The notes beneath the pieces were generated by a model. That model was not told the DNA's origin and did not search any database. It saw only the letters and a list, made by a program, of their open reading frames with translations. Of a stretch of 64,000 bases of DNA, positions 36,062 through 51,200 are shown piece by piece. Within the stretch, counting starts at the first letter, position 1; every line of letters begins with the position of its first letter. This DNA comes from Cyprinodon diabolis (Eukaryota; Chordata; Actinopteri; Cyprinodontiformes; Cyprinodontidae). Location of the stretch: the NCBI GenBank assembly GCA_030533445.1, contig CM060066.1, positions 35,162,235-35,226,234 of the forward strand, in the 5' to 3' direction. Position numbers and translations under genes: made by a program.

Positions 36062-36398
36062 CAGGGGTCACCAACCTTTTTAAGGCTGAGGGCCACTTCA
36101 AGGTTACTTAGACATAGGAAGGGCGACCATTACCGACCGATGAGCTGCAAGGGTTAGCGTTAGCCTAAACTTTGTACATTATCAACTTATTTTTATTGTT
36201 TCTGTTAGTTTCTAAGTTTATTTAGACATTGTCATTTTTGAAATCTCTATAAATGATTAAAAAGAAGAGCAACAGAATAAAATAACATTTCAAACTTAGC
36301 CCACTGGTGGGTTGTCTTTATTTAGAAGACTCTGAGGGCCCTCCATGTGGTCCTTGAGGGCACCTTGGTGCCCACGGGCACCGCGTTGGTGACCCCTG
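36062..36398. mobile_element. hAT-type MITE (Charlie/Ac-like ends)
   Basis: Ends CAGGGGTCACCAACCTTTTT and reversed CAGGGGTCACCAACGCGGTG form the terminal inverted repeat. The 8-bp flanks ATATAGGG and ATATAGGA match at seven of eight. 337 bp, no coding. Confidence 0.85.
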
Positions 36399-36666
36399 AT
36401 ATAGGATATTTGGTGCTGGTACATCAGGTCTCTGAATAGGGTGTGTAACATTCGTTGGGCTAAAATTTGGCATATTTGCTGCTCTATGACCCATAATGCA
36501 AGTCTGGTTAAAAGCCCTAGAATGAAACGACAGGCTTTCTTTTATGGTATGCTCATGAATATTTAGATGAGCTGATTGGTTGGTTTACAAAGAGTGAAGC
36601 TGCCCAGCAAAGACGCATCATAGCAACAAGCACACACTCACTGAAACATTAAATTGTTGATATGGT

Positions 36667-37028
36667 AGGGTGACCAGACGTACTACTTTTCCTGGACATG
36701 TCCTACTTTTCACACCTAAAAAAATATCCAGGGGGAATTTCAAAATCGTCTTGGATTTTGGTTGACTACAGTGCAGCATGTAGTCGAACCGAGCCGTGAG
36801 CTCCGGGGCTGGTGGCTCCGGGACCAAGCAACAGAACCCGACACCGGTGGCCCCGTGCTTCCCCCCGCCTGCCAGGTAAGGCAGGAAGGGGGAAGCAGAA
36901 TAAGGCAGGCGGGGGTAAGCATAATGTCACGGGGTCGGGTTTGGTCTCTCTGTCAGTCCCCTGCTGGCTCGGTTCGAATGCCCGATCCAGTCCTCCTCCT
37001 TTTCAGAAACCCAATTCTGGTCACCATA
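36667..37028. mobile_element. Probable hAT-type MITE
   Basis: Left end AGGGTGACCAGACG and reversed right end TATGGTGACCAGAATTGG share GGTGACCAGA. Flanks GATATGGT (36659-36666) and GATATGCT (37029-37036) match at seven of eight. The interior is G+C-rich relative to its surroundings (36770-36960). Confidence 0.5.
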
Positions 37029-37036
37029 GATATGCT

Positions 37037-37750
37037 AGTATTGCTCTCAACAGCTCGGCAACAAAATCATACTTACAGCTTGCGATTCTGGTGGCCTTAC
37101 GGTCGGAACAGCCCCTTGTTTTAGTAAAAGAAGTTCTGCAAATCCTGCTTTGAACTCAAAGATTTTGAAAGCTGTCTTTGGCAAAATGCTTAGAGGAAAT
37201 GAACAGCTGAGCATCAAAATTTGCACAAATCATATGATAGACAAAAATAATCCATGCCTGTCAAGTCTTCAGATCCTTGGGAAGACTGTGAAAATGTTCC
37301 CCTTTCTCCGTACAGCCTGGAACACTGCATTTCTGTCCATGGCTGTGGCTCATTTTCAATAGAGAAACTGCCTTCTTTTTAATTCTTGTAATCTGATGCC
37401 CTTTTATTCATGTTTTTGGGCCAGTGAACCAGTAAGCTTGCCTGTATGTCAATTTCGGGGCATGACAAAAGTACAGGCCAAAATCAAATAAGGCAACATC
37501 CCCGAATTGACGTCAATTCAGGGCTTCGTTTGGATTCGCACATTTTATGGTGGAAGTTTAGAATTGTGAGATTTGCAGAGAAAGGAGGTGTCAATGAGGT
37601 TTTGAACTTCTCTGTACATCCATTTCACCCACTGAACTACCGTATTCATCTATGACAATGTAAACCCGGTTTTACATTCTATGAACCCTTTAAGCTTTTA
37701 TCTGCTTTAGAGTCTGATCTGATTCCAATCATAATCCCATCCCTTATGTT
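37037..37750. other. No gene seen
   Basis: Noncoding sequence without recognisable features; contains the repeated word TCGGGG/CCCCGA with TTGACGTCAATT near 37500-37520. Confidence 0.4.
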
Positions 37751-37751
37751 G

Positions 37752-37885
37752 TGTGTTTTCCTCCAGGCCTTAAAAACAGCAATTATCGAACCATTGTTAA
37801 AAAGGAAATACTTGGACAAATTGCTCCTGCAAAATTACAGACCTATCTCATACCTCTCCTTTATCAGTAAGATTATTGAAAAAGT
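37752..37885 (+). pseudogene. LINE reverse transcriptase fragment (L2/CR1-like)
   Basis: The frame FLQALKTAIIEPLLKRKYLD followed by NYRPISYLSFISKIIEKV is the fingers region of non-LTR reverse transcriptases (K-x-I-x-PLLKK...NYRPIS-L...KI-EKV). Only about 45 residues remain and there is no open continuation. Confidence 0.8.
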
Positions 37886-38031
37886 TGACTTTGTGTTGTT
37901 ATAGGGTTTGAGCCCCAAATAATTTATTTTCATTCAAGTCAATAAGATCTAATTGCTTCTCCTCTCCGTGTGAGTCACCCCAGCTTGCTAAGAAAAGGCC
38001 TCCCACCAACACCAACAGACCCAGCAAGGAG

Positions 38032-38790
38032 TGTCATGATTTTGGCACTGATGACTGCCTTATTTACTCATTTTATTCACAGGTCTAACTCTGCCCAGTT
38101 TCTAATTATGTCTCATGTAATCCACCTGTTCCTGCCTCTATTTAAGCTGCCTGCTACCAATCATAAGTGCCATAGTATTCTCTTAAGCAAGATAGGAGTG
38201 TGTCCAGCGTTACCTTAGTGTTTCTGATTACCTGTTTTTTCCTCTCACCTATGGAGCCCTCCTGTTCACTTCTGATCTGTTTTTACCTGCCTGCTTCCAT
38301 TCATTAGATGAGATTATTCTCAAGCCTTTGATGAGAGTTCTCTAGCGTATCAGATTGTGTTCAGATTCCCTAATCCTGACCTGTTCTGTCTTTGGACCTC
38401 TGAGCCTGCCAGTTTCTGTTCTAATCTGTTTGTCTGACTTGTCTTTGGACCCTTGCTGGATTCTTAACCTAATCTAGAACTGTTTCCTGTCACCGACCTG
38501 GATGTAACCAAGGTACCTCTTCGGATCTTCTGGTTCTAAATCCTGAGTACATATTTGACGCCAGCTTTGATTTCGCCCTATGGGTTATCCTGCCTTCCTT
38601 CATCTGCTTGGATCTGATCTCCTGCCAGTTCTGTAGTCTTCAATGCTTCAATAACCTGTGTTTCCCTTCGCCAGAGGTTCCTGTCTCAGAGGTCCTAGCC
38701 GCCGCTATTGCAGAGCTGCGGTTCTTTTTATTAAACACTTTTTGAGTAATCACACTTTCTCTCTCACCTTGAATACTGGGTCAAGGGGGG
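38032..38790 (+). mobile_element. LTR-like remnant (second family)
   Basis: Begins TGTCATGATTTTGGC, contains CTCTATTTAAGCTGCCTGC (TATA-like), long Cys/Thr-rich pyrimidine sequence, then TTTATTAAACACTTTTTGAG (poly(A)-signal-like) near the end. This is the order expected of a solo LTR, but the 3' end and any target duplication are not clear. Confidence 0.4.
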
Positions 38791-38948
38791 CGTTAATCAG
38801 ACAAGCATTTTCCTTCAACGATAACTTTGAGGAAGTGGCAGATTTAAAGTTGTAGGGAAAAAGGTGTTCCAACACACTGACTTGCAGTAACACTGTTGCT
38901 AGAATGGATCTAGTTAAAAATGAGGAGGATTCCATCCGGACTCAGTTC

Positions 38949-38950
<2 letters not shown>

Positions 38951-39023
<73 letters not shown>

Positions 39024-39027
39024 AATC
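38951..39027. repeat. (AT)n followed by (TAA)n
   Basis: About 58 bases of AT dinucleotide run directly into TAATAATAATAATAATAAT, the trinucleotide tail of the minus-strand LINE fragment that follows. Confidence 0.95.
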
Positions 39028-41333
<2,306 letters not shown>

Positions 41334-41341
41334 GTGCAATT

Positions 41342-43026
41342 TAGGGCTGCAACTAACGATTATTTTAAATATCGATGAATCGGCCAATTATTTTTTCGAT
41401 TAATCGATGAATCAGACAAAAAATATTTTTTATATTAACCTCTTTATTCAAAATAAACATTTTAGACAGAACAAAAAAGCACACAAGTACAGGTTGCTCA
41501 TTAATAGTACTGGTGCAATATGAAAAATAAATGTTTGTGTTAAAACTACGCAAACTTACATGAGAAATGTAGCTGTACATCCACAAAATATAGGGTACTT
41601 TGTTTCTTAAAGCGCAAAAAAGATAGGCATTTTTGTTTTTAAAAGCCCCTAAGGGGCTCAAACAATATGTCCCCCCATTTCAACAAATGAGTTTTTTTAG
41701 ACTAGAAGAGTTCTGCCTTTTAAGACAGGAAAGTAAAGCAGTTAAAGTTGCTACTTGAGAAAATACTTAACCATAGAGATAAAAATAGCCCTGTGATTCA
41801 AATTATAAATTGTATTTGGAATAAAAATGAGAGAACTAGGGGTGCTAAAAAACACATCCTCCAAAGACAGATATTTACATGGAAATGTGGCATATAATTA
41901 ATTGACATATTACTGATCTTGCTGGATTTTATTCTGCTTTACTTCCATAAATTGCAGGATCTTCTTTTCTTTATCTTTGCCAGAAGATTTAAACTTTAAA
42001 AGCCTTGCCCTCATAATTTGCAAGTTAATTTATTTATAAAGTAAATATAAACGCTGCTTAAGCTAATTCAAATGAAATTAAAAGTAAAATAAGTAGCCAA
42101 CCTTATCACTGTCTGTAACCTACTAACACGGTAAGGAAAGCATCAGATGAGCTACCTGAGAAACTAACGTTACGTTTCCCCACTTTAAAACGAAACAAAC
42201 ATGGTTACTCATCCTGCTGATCAGCTCTCTTCACTGCCATCGAAGGCTCCAACGTGTTTTCTTTTCAGGTGCTGCATCATAACCCCAGGCTCACACCGAC
42301 TCCGGTCTTACCGTTGCGGTGCGGTGGGTGCGGCGCCGCAGTGATTCCAAGTCATTAAAAAGACGTAAACCTCTCTCACCGGCTGCTGAGCTGTCCGGCT
42401 GCGGTTACCGAGACACTCCGGCGCTGCAGAAAATTCCGCAAGAAAGCTATCTTTGCGGCGTGCCGGAGCCCTCCGCAACAAGCTCTCGCAAATATCCTTA
42501 TTTGGGCCGTGTTATCGCGTGAAGTTACGTGAACTCAAGTGAACTTCTGTTAAATCTCCGGACCTGTTGCCGGAGCCGCACCGCACCGTAGTCAAAAGGG
42601 CGGTGTGAGAGGGGGTGTGCGGGAGTTGCGGTCTCCGTCGGCTCGGTAACCGCACCGGAGCCAGTCTGAGCAAGGGGTAACAGTGGTGCTTCCGCGCCAT
42701 GTTAATTTGTTTTTACAAAAGTTGCCTGTTACGACTTTTTTCGCTTTACAAAGCGCAGGCTATTTTAATTATTGTGATCAATTTGCGCCATAAATCCCGG
42801 CGCTTCATTTGCAGTCTGGACGCTAAGGGTAAACATCCTCTGACTGCAGCGCTGAGAGGGACACCTGCGGGAGCGGGGTTGGGATGGGGGAGGCGCCCCA
42901 CGGCAATGGCGACGCCGGCGGATGACGCATTAATCGCGCGACACAACTAATCGATGATGAAATTCGTTGCCAACGCTTTTAAAAGTCGATTTTTATCGAT
43001 TTTATCGATTCGTTGTTGCAGCCCTA
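41342..43026. mobile_element. Nonautonomous hAT transposon with CpG-rich core
   Basis: Ends TAGGGCTGCAACTAACGATT and reversed TAGGGCTGCAACAACGAATC are typical of fish hAT elements. Flanks GTGCAATT (41334-41341) and GTGCAGTT (43027-43034) match at seven of eight. Both ends carry repeats of ATCGAT/TTAATCGATGA. The interior 42280-42960 is CpG-rich and contains a further inverted repeat (CTCACACCG near 42293, CGGTGTGAG near 42601), perhaps a nested MITE. No transposase seen. Confidence 0.85.
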
Positions 43027-43034
43027 GTGCAGTT

Positions 43035-44289
43035 AACCACAAATACATGACTTCACAGCAAATTCAAATAGTCCCCCGAACAGAAAAATGAGGTCAGCGA
43101 ATTACGCCAACACACAAACACTAAAAATATACGAAGAAAAAATACCGTAAAGGGATGAAGGGATAGGGGAAGTAGAAATGTGTTGCAAAGACACACAAAA
43201 AAGCTGCAAACATATAAATGATGTCAACGCATGAAACACATGCAAAATAAAATACTTCAAACTAGCTAAACATGATGATGGGTCTCCGGACCACTAGAGG
43301 GAGATGGTCACAAACTCATATGGGACCAAATACACAGGGAGCATAGCGTAAGAAGAGGGGCTTGTATGAATTTTTTAAAAAGTGGAACCTTTCAACAGCT
43401 GCAATGAAATATGCCCCACACCGATGGGTGTGTCCCATTCTAAAAAGAACCGGTCTAGAAAGGCCAGGACCCTCAAAAGCAATTAATGTTGGAAGTGATC
43501 ACCTGTGAATCGGGATGGTCTAGCCTTCAGCTCTCACCTCAGTCGTATGAAATTACCAGTAATATACCCTATGTTTTGAGTCACCTAAAATGTCTTTCCT
43601 TGACCACGTCATTAGAAATAGCATTTTTTAATATTTTAGCTGGTTAGCTTGTCACAATTACGAAGAACTGCTAGTTGATTTGACACTCCATGAATTTTTT
43701 TTTGTTTATTTATTCCCAAACAGGAGGCTGTAAGTGTCTAAAATAAGAACATGAATCTAATTTAAGTTTATGATGTAAATAATATCCAGGATAATAGGCA
43801 CATGTCCTACGAGCACATGCAACTTGCAGCTTTTCCCTTTGCATTTGTTTTGTGTTACCATTATTTTATATGCATGTATTCACTTAGCATTTCTCTTTTT
43901 TCTGTGAATAGAGAAGTTTTGCTAGTGTTTATAATTGTATTTACAAGACTTATTTTTATATTTGCTGCCCTTTTTGAAGTCGTGTATTTTCACACCATTT
44001 GCACCCAGCTGCAACCATAGAGTAGGTATTTATGCAGACGGGGAAACACGGGGATGTTGTGGTCCATATTAAGGCTCTCAATGTATCAGCTGGAGGGTAT
44101 CCTTGATCTACCAGGATGTCCTTTCTTCCATATCTTGGATTATACTTGTGGTTCCTGCAGCAGTGCATGCCTAAGGCAGCCCCACCTCTCCAACCCATCC
44201 TTTGCGATGGTGGCCATGAACTCCGCTTTAGTTATTGTAATGTCCATAGCTAAAACTACCTTTATTCTGAAGTAATTTTAACTACGTGA
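43035..44289. other. No gene seen
   Basis: Noncoding sequence; frames at 43802-44020 and 43956-44198 carry no recognisable domain. Confidence 0.45.
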
Positions 44290-44490
44290 TACTTGGATTT
44301 TATGTTCTTTACCAAGGCGTGGCTTCAAGTTGGTGACTTAACTCCATTCTTGGAACTTCTCCCCCAGCTGTGGCTCCTTCATCATCCCAGAAACTTCAGG
44401 CAAAGGTGGAGGAGTGGCTGTTATGTTCAGGCAGATTATAACCAATTAGAAGGTTTCTTAGGCCCTTTAATCCAAGCTACCTACGAAATC
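44290..44490 (+). pseudogene. LINE apurinic endonuclease fragment
   Basis: TKAWLQVGDLTPFLELLP followed, after a one-base shift, by CGSFIIPETSGKGGGVAVMF matches the TETWL...GRGGGVAV segment of LINE-encoded AP endonucleases (L2/CR1 type). About 60 residues survive in two frames. Confidence 0.7.
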
Positions 44491-47045
44491 AGTTATATAG
44501 TGTGACTTTATGTTGATGACTAGTTAAAGTAATCATTTCATAATAGTAATATGAACTGTTTTTAAAAGAAAGAAGTATGTATGACATTAATGTTTAATGA
44601 ATGCCTCAACAGCCCTGCAAAATAAAAACTGAGGAAATCTGATTATTTTGCATCTCTAGAATGCACTGCTTTTCTCAACAAAACAAGTAAAAAGAATGCA
44701 ATAAAAAATTAAGTTCTTAAGTTAGGCAGAAATCAGATTTTAAAATGAAATTTCAGGTGTAAATGAGTGGAATGGGGTGTAGTTTGTGCATTTTTTTTTT
44801 ATTAAAATAGTGCCTGGAGATGCCCGTCACAAACTGCAGACCTTGGCTGTTTCTCAAGTCACAAGAGCGCAAGTATGGACTTGTGTTCTTGATAAAAAGA
44901 CATTTGTCCTTTTGCTCTTATGAAATGGAACCGCCCTGAGGTTGATGACGTTTCACACGCACATGAGAGCGCACAAGAACACGCATTGAAAAACGGCCCT
45001 TGTCTCTAGCTGACCGATCTCCCTCTCTATGGTTATGGTGTAAATGGGTGACAGTTTACCCAATGGGATTACCATTTCTGGGTCATTCTGTGGTGGTGTT
45101 ACATTAGGAGACTTAATTTTTATTTCAGTTGATGATTTGACTCACACATGTTAACGTAACCAATAAAAAAATGGTCACCTGGTGCAATGCTGGTATTTCC
45201 ATGATGGTAACATTCTGCCTTAGTGAAAATACATCTAATCTGTCAAAGGTTCCCTTTAATTTATTTAAAGACTCACCAAGGACAAAAAGGGAGTATACAT
45301 CACATCATGATGTGCTCAGAATAATTTATGTTCTTTTTTGTTTAATCAAAAAAAGGACTAAATGGAGAGTATTTAAAGGAGGCCCTTGATAGCATAGTTA
45401 GCCAGTTAAGATGACATCACTGCCTTTTTTTACGACAAATGTTGCTTCTGGTCACTCATCAAACTCTCTCTTCTTTCTTAATCTTTACTTTGCGGATTCT
45501 TTATATCTGTTAAGGGAGTTATAACATGTTTGTCTGTTTTACATAGATTGGTAGGCATCTTAGCTCAAACAGGTCAAGACGCTGGTATCAGACGAGTGAT
45601 TGCTTCAGGATCAGGAAACATTGCTTCCTGCGAAAACTGCAGTTTTTTATTCTCTTGCGCCACAACAATGAGACAAATATTAGCATAGAAATTTGTTTTG
45701 CACAAGCCAGAATAATACAAAACCATACTTTATGTCTCATTTCCAGCTTCATACTCAGTACACACATTCTATCTGAACAGCTGCTAGAGCAGCAAACATT
45801 ATGCTCTTCCTTTAACAACCAGCTCACATTTCTGCACAGATATAAAATGCTACAGCAGAATGAAATCCAGAAAACCAGACTGGATTTGATACTCCACCTC
45901 CACTCTTCTTACTAGTTCTTACTGTCACTCTTGTTCTCTATGAATGCACAACATTCCCAATGATGCCTAATTAGTATTTTTTGCACCCATACAAAATTTA
46001 CCTAATGATGTACACATCAGACATGTTTAAAAGATTGAGAAGCTATATTTTCATCTTAAAGCTTATGTGACTTGAGTACCAGTGGATTACATTGTTATGC
46101 CCATATTTGGGTTTAACCCTCACTCTTCTCTTGCTCTGTTGATTCTGGATAACACAAAACTTTTTCTATGATTTTTTGTATGTGGGACACTAAAATACAC
46201 ACAGTGACTTAATATGGCAGCCAAAGTCCATCCAAATAACAGAACATACTTATTCACGAGCAATTCTGAACATGTACTAAACCAGTTTTATTGATGACAC
46301 GCAGTGGCACAGAAATCTTACCTAATTGGTACATTAGAACATTGTAATTTTACGTTTAGAGTCTTGCTTTAACTGATTTGAAAAGTTACAGTTGCACTTT
46401 TAGTTCTCATCCCCTACATTAGGGGTCTGCAACCTGCAGCCAACTTGACCTCTTTACTCAAGTAAAACCGAAAAAGTGTGTGCTCCAAAAACTAATTAAA
46501 GTAATAAAGTATAAAGTAACCTTAAAAAAAAACTGTCAGATGCCATTATATGAATTGAAAGCTCAATTTTTCGACTATTTTGAAAAATTCTTTGAGATAG
46601 GGCAAAGGATGAGGGAGGTCTTGTTGGTCTCCATCTCCAGATATGCTCTCGCCTGTTTCAGACATTTCAACATCTTTTTCTGAATCTGACATTGTAGCAT
46701 GGCATAGACAATTCACGTTTGCAGTTTGAAGAACACCTACTTGCTTCTGATGATTTCCTTTGGCGTCAGCACAAATTTAACGAATAGCTAACCAATGAAT
46801 GCTTGTGTTATATGACTTAATATGACTTAATTACACTACTCTTCACTAGATGTGGATGGTGCCAATGATCTGCATTGAATGGCGCACATGACGTGAAATA
46901 AATATTTATAAAAATTAAACCAAAGCAAAGAATAACAAGTAACGTTTGTCTTAAAAATTTTAGGAATAGAAAGTACAGATACATGTGTGAAAATGTAATA
47001 ATAATAACTAGAAGTCAAAAGTAGAAAGAAAAATAAGTGACGGAG
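44491..47045. other. No gene seen
   Basis: Noncoding sequence. A block at 44840-45010 (GGCTGTTTCTCAAGTCAC...) looks like part of a DNA-transposon MITE but I could not find its partner end. AGGGGTCTGCAACC at 46421 resembles a hAT terminus without a visible mate. Confidence 0.4.
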
Positions 47046-47395
47046 TAAACATGGAGAAGCAGTATTTAGTTCCTATGCTCAACTTATCTGGAACAAACTT
47101 CCAGAAAACTGTAAAAGTACAGAAAGCCTGAGTTCCTTTAAATCAAGACTAAAAACACATTTGTTTAGGATTGTCTTCGACTGTTCTAGTTAAACAGTTC
47201 AACTGAAACATCATTAGTTCAACTTTTTTATTTTCTTTTTCCAACTCTTTGTTGTTTCTGCATTTTTTATTTTATTTTTTTTCCTACTTGCTTTGATTCT
47301 GTTTTATTTTCCTATATTTTAATCATGTAAAGCACTTTGCATTGTCATTGTACTGAATTGTGCTATACAAATAAATTTGCTTTGCCTTGCCTAAA
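47046..47395 (+). mobile_element. LINE 3' end (L2-like)
   Basis: The frame SYAQLIWNKLPENCKSTESL, SSFKSRLKTHLFRIVFD, stop, is the extreme C-terminus of an L2-type RT. The 3' UTR ends AAAGCACTTTGCATTGTC and ATACAAATAAATTTGCTTTGCCTTGCC-like short repeats. Confidence 0.8.
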
Positions 47396-47799
47396 GTATA
47401 GATGCCTAAAAAAAGTACTTAAGTACAGTAACAAAGTACTTCGTTACTAGACATCTCTGACAACTTCCCAATTAATTTTTCTTTCCTTCTCTTGTTTTGT
47501 GCCCCCATGATCAACTGTGTAACACCAGATTCAGCCTAGAACTAATACATCTATAGAAAACTCCTTTTTCCAACTGCTGATATTTGATTACACCGTGTGG
47601 ATCCTTGTGTGATCATTTTATTTTCTTACGTCTTCACCTCATACTTCCAAATGGATCAATACCTGCTTTTTTCTGTAAAATTTGAGCTCCATTTTTATCA
47701 GGACAAACCACATAGTGCAAGTGCAAACCATATTACTGGTCAATCTATCCGCCAAAATCCTATATTACATACACACAACTCCTATTATATACAATGTAC

Positions 47800-47960
47800 T
47801 TAATCTGTATTATTTTTGTATTTGTATGTGTATTTTTTTTCTTTTTTCTTAATTTAACTTAATACTTTTTTGCCCTGTAAGCTGCTGGTAACCTTAATTT
47901 CCGGAGGGAGTCTTCCCAAGGGATCAATAAAGTACTGTCTAAGTCTCTAAGTCTATAATG
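47800..47960 (+). mobile_element. LINE 3'-tail fragment
   Basis: GCTGCTGGTAACCTTAATTT ... AAGGGATCAATAAAGTACTG followed by TCTAAG repeats, the common 3' tail of fish CR1/Rex-type LINEs. Confidence 0.7.
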
Positions 47961-48867
47961 AGCATGGTATTGCTGTGCTTGATTACTCAACAGCATGTCA
48001 AGACCCTGACTCCATTTAGAATATATACCATATAGTTAAAATTAAGATGAGAACCAACAATGCAGATCAGTTTGAATTACAGTTAAAGAAAAGTTGGGTC
48101 CCTTAACAGCTGAACTACAGGAAACTCCTTCAGTGAAGCAATATTTCGTGCATCAACGCGAATCCAAACACTCACTGCTCAGTGGCGGATGGCTGCTGTC
48201 TGGTAAGTTTCCACCACCTTCCTACAGTTTCACAGGTAAGGGGAAGGATGTGAAAGAACGTGCAAATATATGAATATTTAAAAGCTTAAATAAGCAGTGA
48301 CGTATCCGCGCGCGGCTGCTTCCCTAACGGAAAATTCCACATCAGTTGAATCGCTGATAAGTGAAGTTCACGCGCTCGTCCGTTTTCTCCATCTTCACTG
48401 CAATGAAACGCTGCCGCTGCTGACACTTAAAACATCCCTCTGCCTTTCTTTTCTAAATGCGTCAAACCGTTACTATTTGAAAATAAACGCATGGGAAAAC
48501 TTACAATTGGTTTGGATTCACATCAGAACGGCTGCGCGCTCGCGCCTCATTCTGTCTTCGGTGTTGTGAGAATATTTGTCATTCAGTCAGAAGCGGACCC
48601 GGCGGGAACGCGCTTTGACGTTTTAAACCGTTAACCGATGGAGCTTTAGAACAATATTACCGATACCTACTTACTGTTGCGCATTTCATTTAAATAACAA
48701 AAAGATAATATTTGTTTTAATAAAACGGCAAACAAATTCAAGACAAAGGAAACAAAAATAAATAAATAAAAGAGAGCAAAACAAGAAAAAAGGGACACAC
48801 CGACTGACCGAGGGAAGAAAGTGGCAAACTTACATGAAGTTGTTTGTGGAGTTTAAGCTGCTGCATA
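47961..48867. other. Unassigned region with a CpG-rich patch
   Basis: A CpG-rich patch (about 48150-48660: CGCGCGCGGC, GCTGCGCGCTCGCGCC) stands out from A+T-rich surroundings. The open frame 48297-48569 has no recognised domain. A TE core or an isolated CpG island are both possible; I cannot decide. Confidence 0.35.
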
Positions 48868-49496
48868 AGGCCCCGTCCACACGAAGTCAAAACGAACACG
48901 AAACGCTAATATTTTCCAGAACGTTTGTCGTAAAGACGGAGACGTAAAATAAATGTGATCGTCCACACGAATGCATGAAAACGCTGCAAAATGTATGCCA
49001 GGCCTGTAAGTGGCGCTGTGGTGCCAAAGCAAAAATAGGCGACGAAATGTTGGGCATGCGCACTAATATTTATACATGGTTGCCCTGCGGGTCCATTTTC
49101 GTGGTTCAGTCAAATTCAGGTGCTGAACTATGTTGTTGATATTGCTCTGTTCTTCCTGGAGATATTCCAGAAGAAGAAGATTCTGTTGTAAGCCCGACAG
49201 CAGGGTGAGTAGCATGAGCAGAAACCATTCAACACAGTACGGCGCCATTGTTGTTGTGATACTGTGTCGCGCATGCGTGTTTAGAGGTGACGCTATGACG
49301 CATGCGTGTAAAAAAAAATTAGAGCTTAAAGATGGAAACGCGAAAACGGCGTTTCAAAATCTTCCCACTCTGAAGGCTGAATAAAAAAAAGATCGTTTAC
49401 AGACCCCCGAAACGCCGGCTTCGTGTGGATGAGAGGCTGGTTTGGTAAAAAATTTGTGCGTTTAGGCCAGGGTTCGGCTTCGTGTGGACGGGGCCT
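48868..49496. mobile_element. MITE with AGGCCCCGTCCACACGAAG ends
   Basis: The left end AGGCCCCGTCCACACGAAG is matched exactly by the reversed right end. Both subterminal regions are rich in AACG/CGTTT motifs. 629 bp, no protein domain. I could not define the target duplication, so the superfamily is open. Confidence 0.75.
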
Positions 49497-49733
49497 CAGT
49501 CCTTCAGACTGCTGGATGCCCCATGTCTATAATTAAGGTAATTCAGCCTATAGCATCTGCTGCGTATTCCGGAAACATGCCCATGTTTGGTGTCGATATC
49601 TTCCACAGGAACTAAATAACGAATCGGTGTGGAAATTTTCCAAGACTTCTCAATGAAAAATAAAGGATTTGTCGTCAACACGATTTTGAAGGAAAACAAT
49701 TGATGCTTAAAATACTGGAATGAAAGGAGGGCA

Positions 49734-49735
<2 letters not shown>

Positions 49736-49815
<80 letters not shown>
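49736..49815. repeat. (AT)n microsatellite
   Basis: About 78 bases of pure AT dinucleotide. Confidence 0.97.
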
Positions 49816-49819
<4 letters not shown>

Positions 49820-50224
49820 GACCCCATTCCTCAAGTTATAGTTTATAGTTAAAGTGTAGTCTCTTTCAGTCCTTTACTGGTATTCTTAAAGAATATTCCA
49901 TGCATAATTTGGAATTTCTTGTTCTTTGTATGATTTATGCAGCCAACACCCTTACCTAAACTGAATTAACACCTTAGTCCTAACCGTAACTCCAATTTAA
50001 AGAGCAGAACTTTACCATGTGTACCTGCAAGTCTCTGCATGTAGGATATTTTACAAAATACTTCCTCCAACATTCAAAACAGAAAGGTCTGAATAAGTTC
50101 AAAAGCATTTATATGCTAACGGCTTGCAGCTGCTCTAGCTGGATCAGTTATACATTAAGGCTCTCAATGTACCCTAAGCTTTGGGTGATGAGCGGAGCTG
50201 ATGCCAATTGACGCCGAGGAGCAA
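49816..50224. other. No gene seen
   Basis: Noncoding sequence without recognisable features. Confidence 0.45.
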
Positions 50225-50680
50225 CAGTGTCCAGAAGGGAATGTCCAAAGTCGATGTCGTCGCAGAGTCAAGTTCATGGACCAGAAGATCAGAGAGCCGA
50301 TGAGGTACAGAAGGAGAATCCAAGCCGAGGTCAGAAGAACAGTCCAGGTTTGGTAAGCCAGCAGGAATATCAGTCCTCTGTTCTGGACTGATATTTTCAG
50401 TCCAGGACAGAGCATACTTATAGGGCAGACAGGGTCAAAGCAAAACTCGGGATCCACGGGGCAGAAACAGGTCACAATCAGATAATCAGAACAAAGATCA
50501 CAGAGCTAGAGTCATTCACACTGAATCACTTGAATAATCTGGCACCATGGGCTTTGAACCGGGTGAATAAATAGCAGAAGAAACAGGTGAATCAAATGGG
50601 GGAGATAATAAGGCTGGGGTGGAGCAAACCAGATGAGAGGAGGAGTAAAATCCAACCTGTAGTACCAAGATCATGATACA
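50225..50680 (-). mobile_element. LTR-like remnant (second family)
   Basis: On the minus strand it begins near TATCATGATCTTGG and is pyrimidine-rich with GCTATTTATTCACCCGG, in the style of the blocks at 12099, 29715 and 38032. Ends not resolved. Confidence 0.3.
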
Positions 50681-51184
50681 CTTACCCCAACTCTAACTAT
50701 CACCAGTATATTCCTAACCTTAACCTAATGTTAATTCACACTATATCTTTAAACTGTTAAAGTTCCTGGGGGCCCCGTAAACCTCCTTTTACATGCATGG
50801 TTAATACAGGTATTACTCATTTGTGCACATTAATTATTCTTTTGATAACAATCCTTCCTCTAAAATGACATCAGGTGCTTATAATATTAAGTGTTTCCCC
50901 CCCCCCTTCAGTGTCCATCACATCGGATCAATCCATTTGCTGCGTAAGTGCAGAAAGGTCCAGTCAGCAGCAAACCACACCATAGTGTTGCCGGCTTTGC
51001 TCTATGCGCTTTTGTCGCTATATATAGCGACTTTTCAGACCACTCTAGCACTTTTATCTTAAAACAGTGCTTATTTATCAATAATAACATTTAAGATAAC
51101 ATTTTGTATCTGTATAATAGGTCTGTTTTATGCCTTTTCAATTCAGAGGGCCAAAGGCATGTCTTTGCCTAGGGCCCCAAATTT

Positions 51185-51200
51185 CCTAAATCCGCCCCTG
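51185..51200 (-). mobile_element. hAT terminus without visible partner
   Basis: Reversed, the sequence reads CAGGGGCGGATTTAGG, a canonical fish hAT end closely like that of the 12585-14574 element. The other end was not found; the element probably extends left into 50690-51185. Confidence 0.45.
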
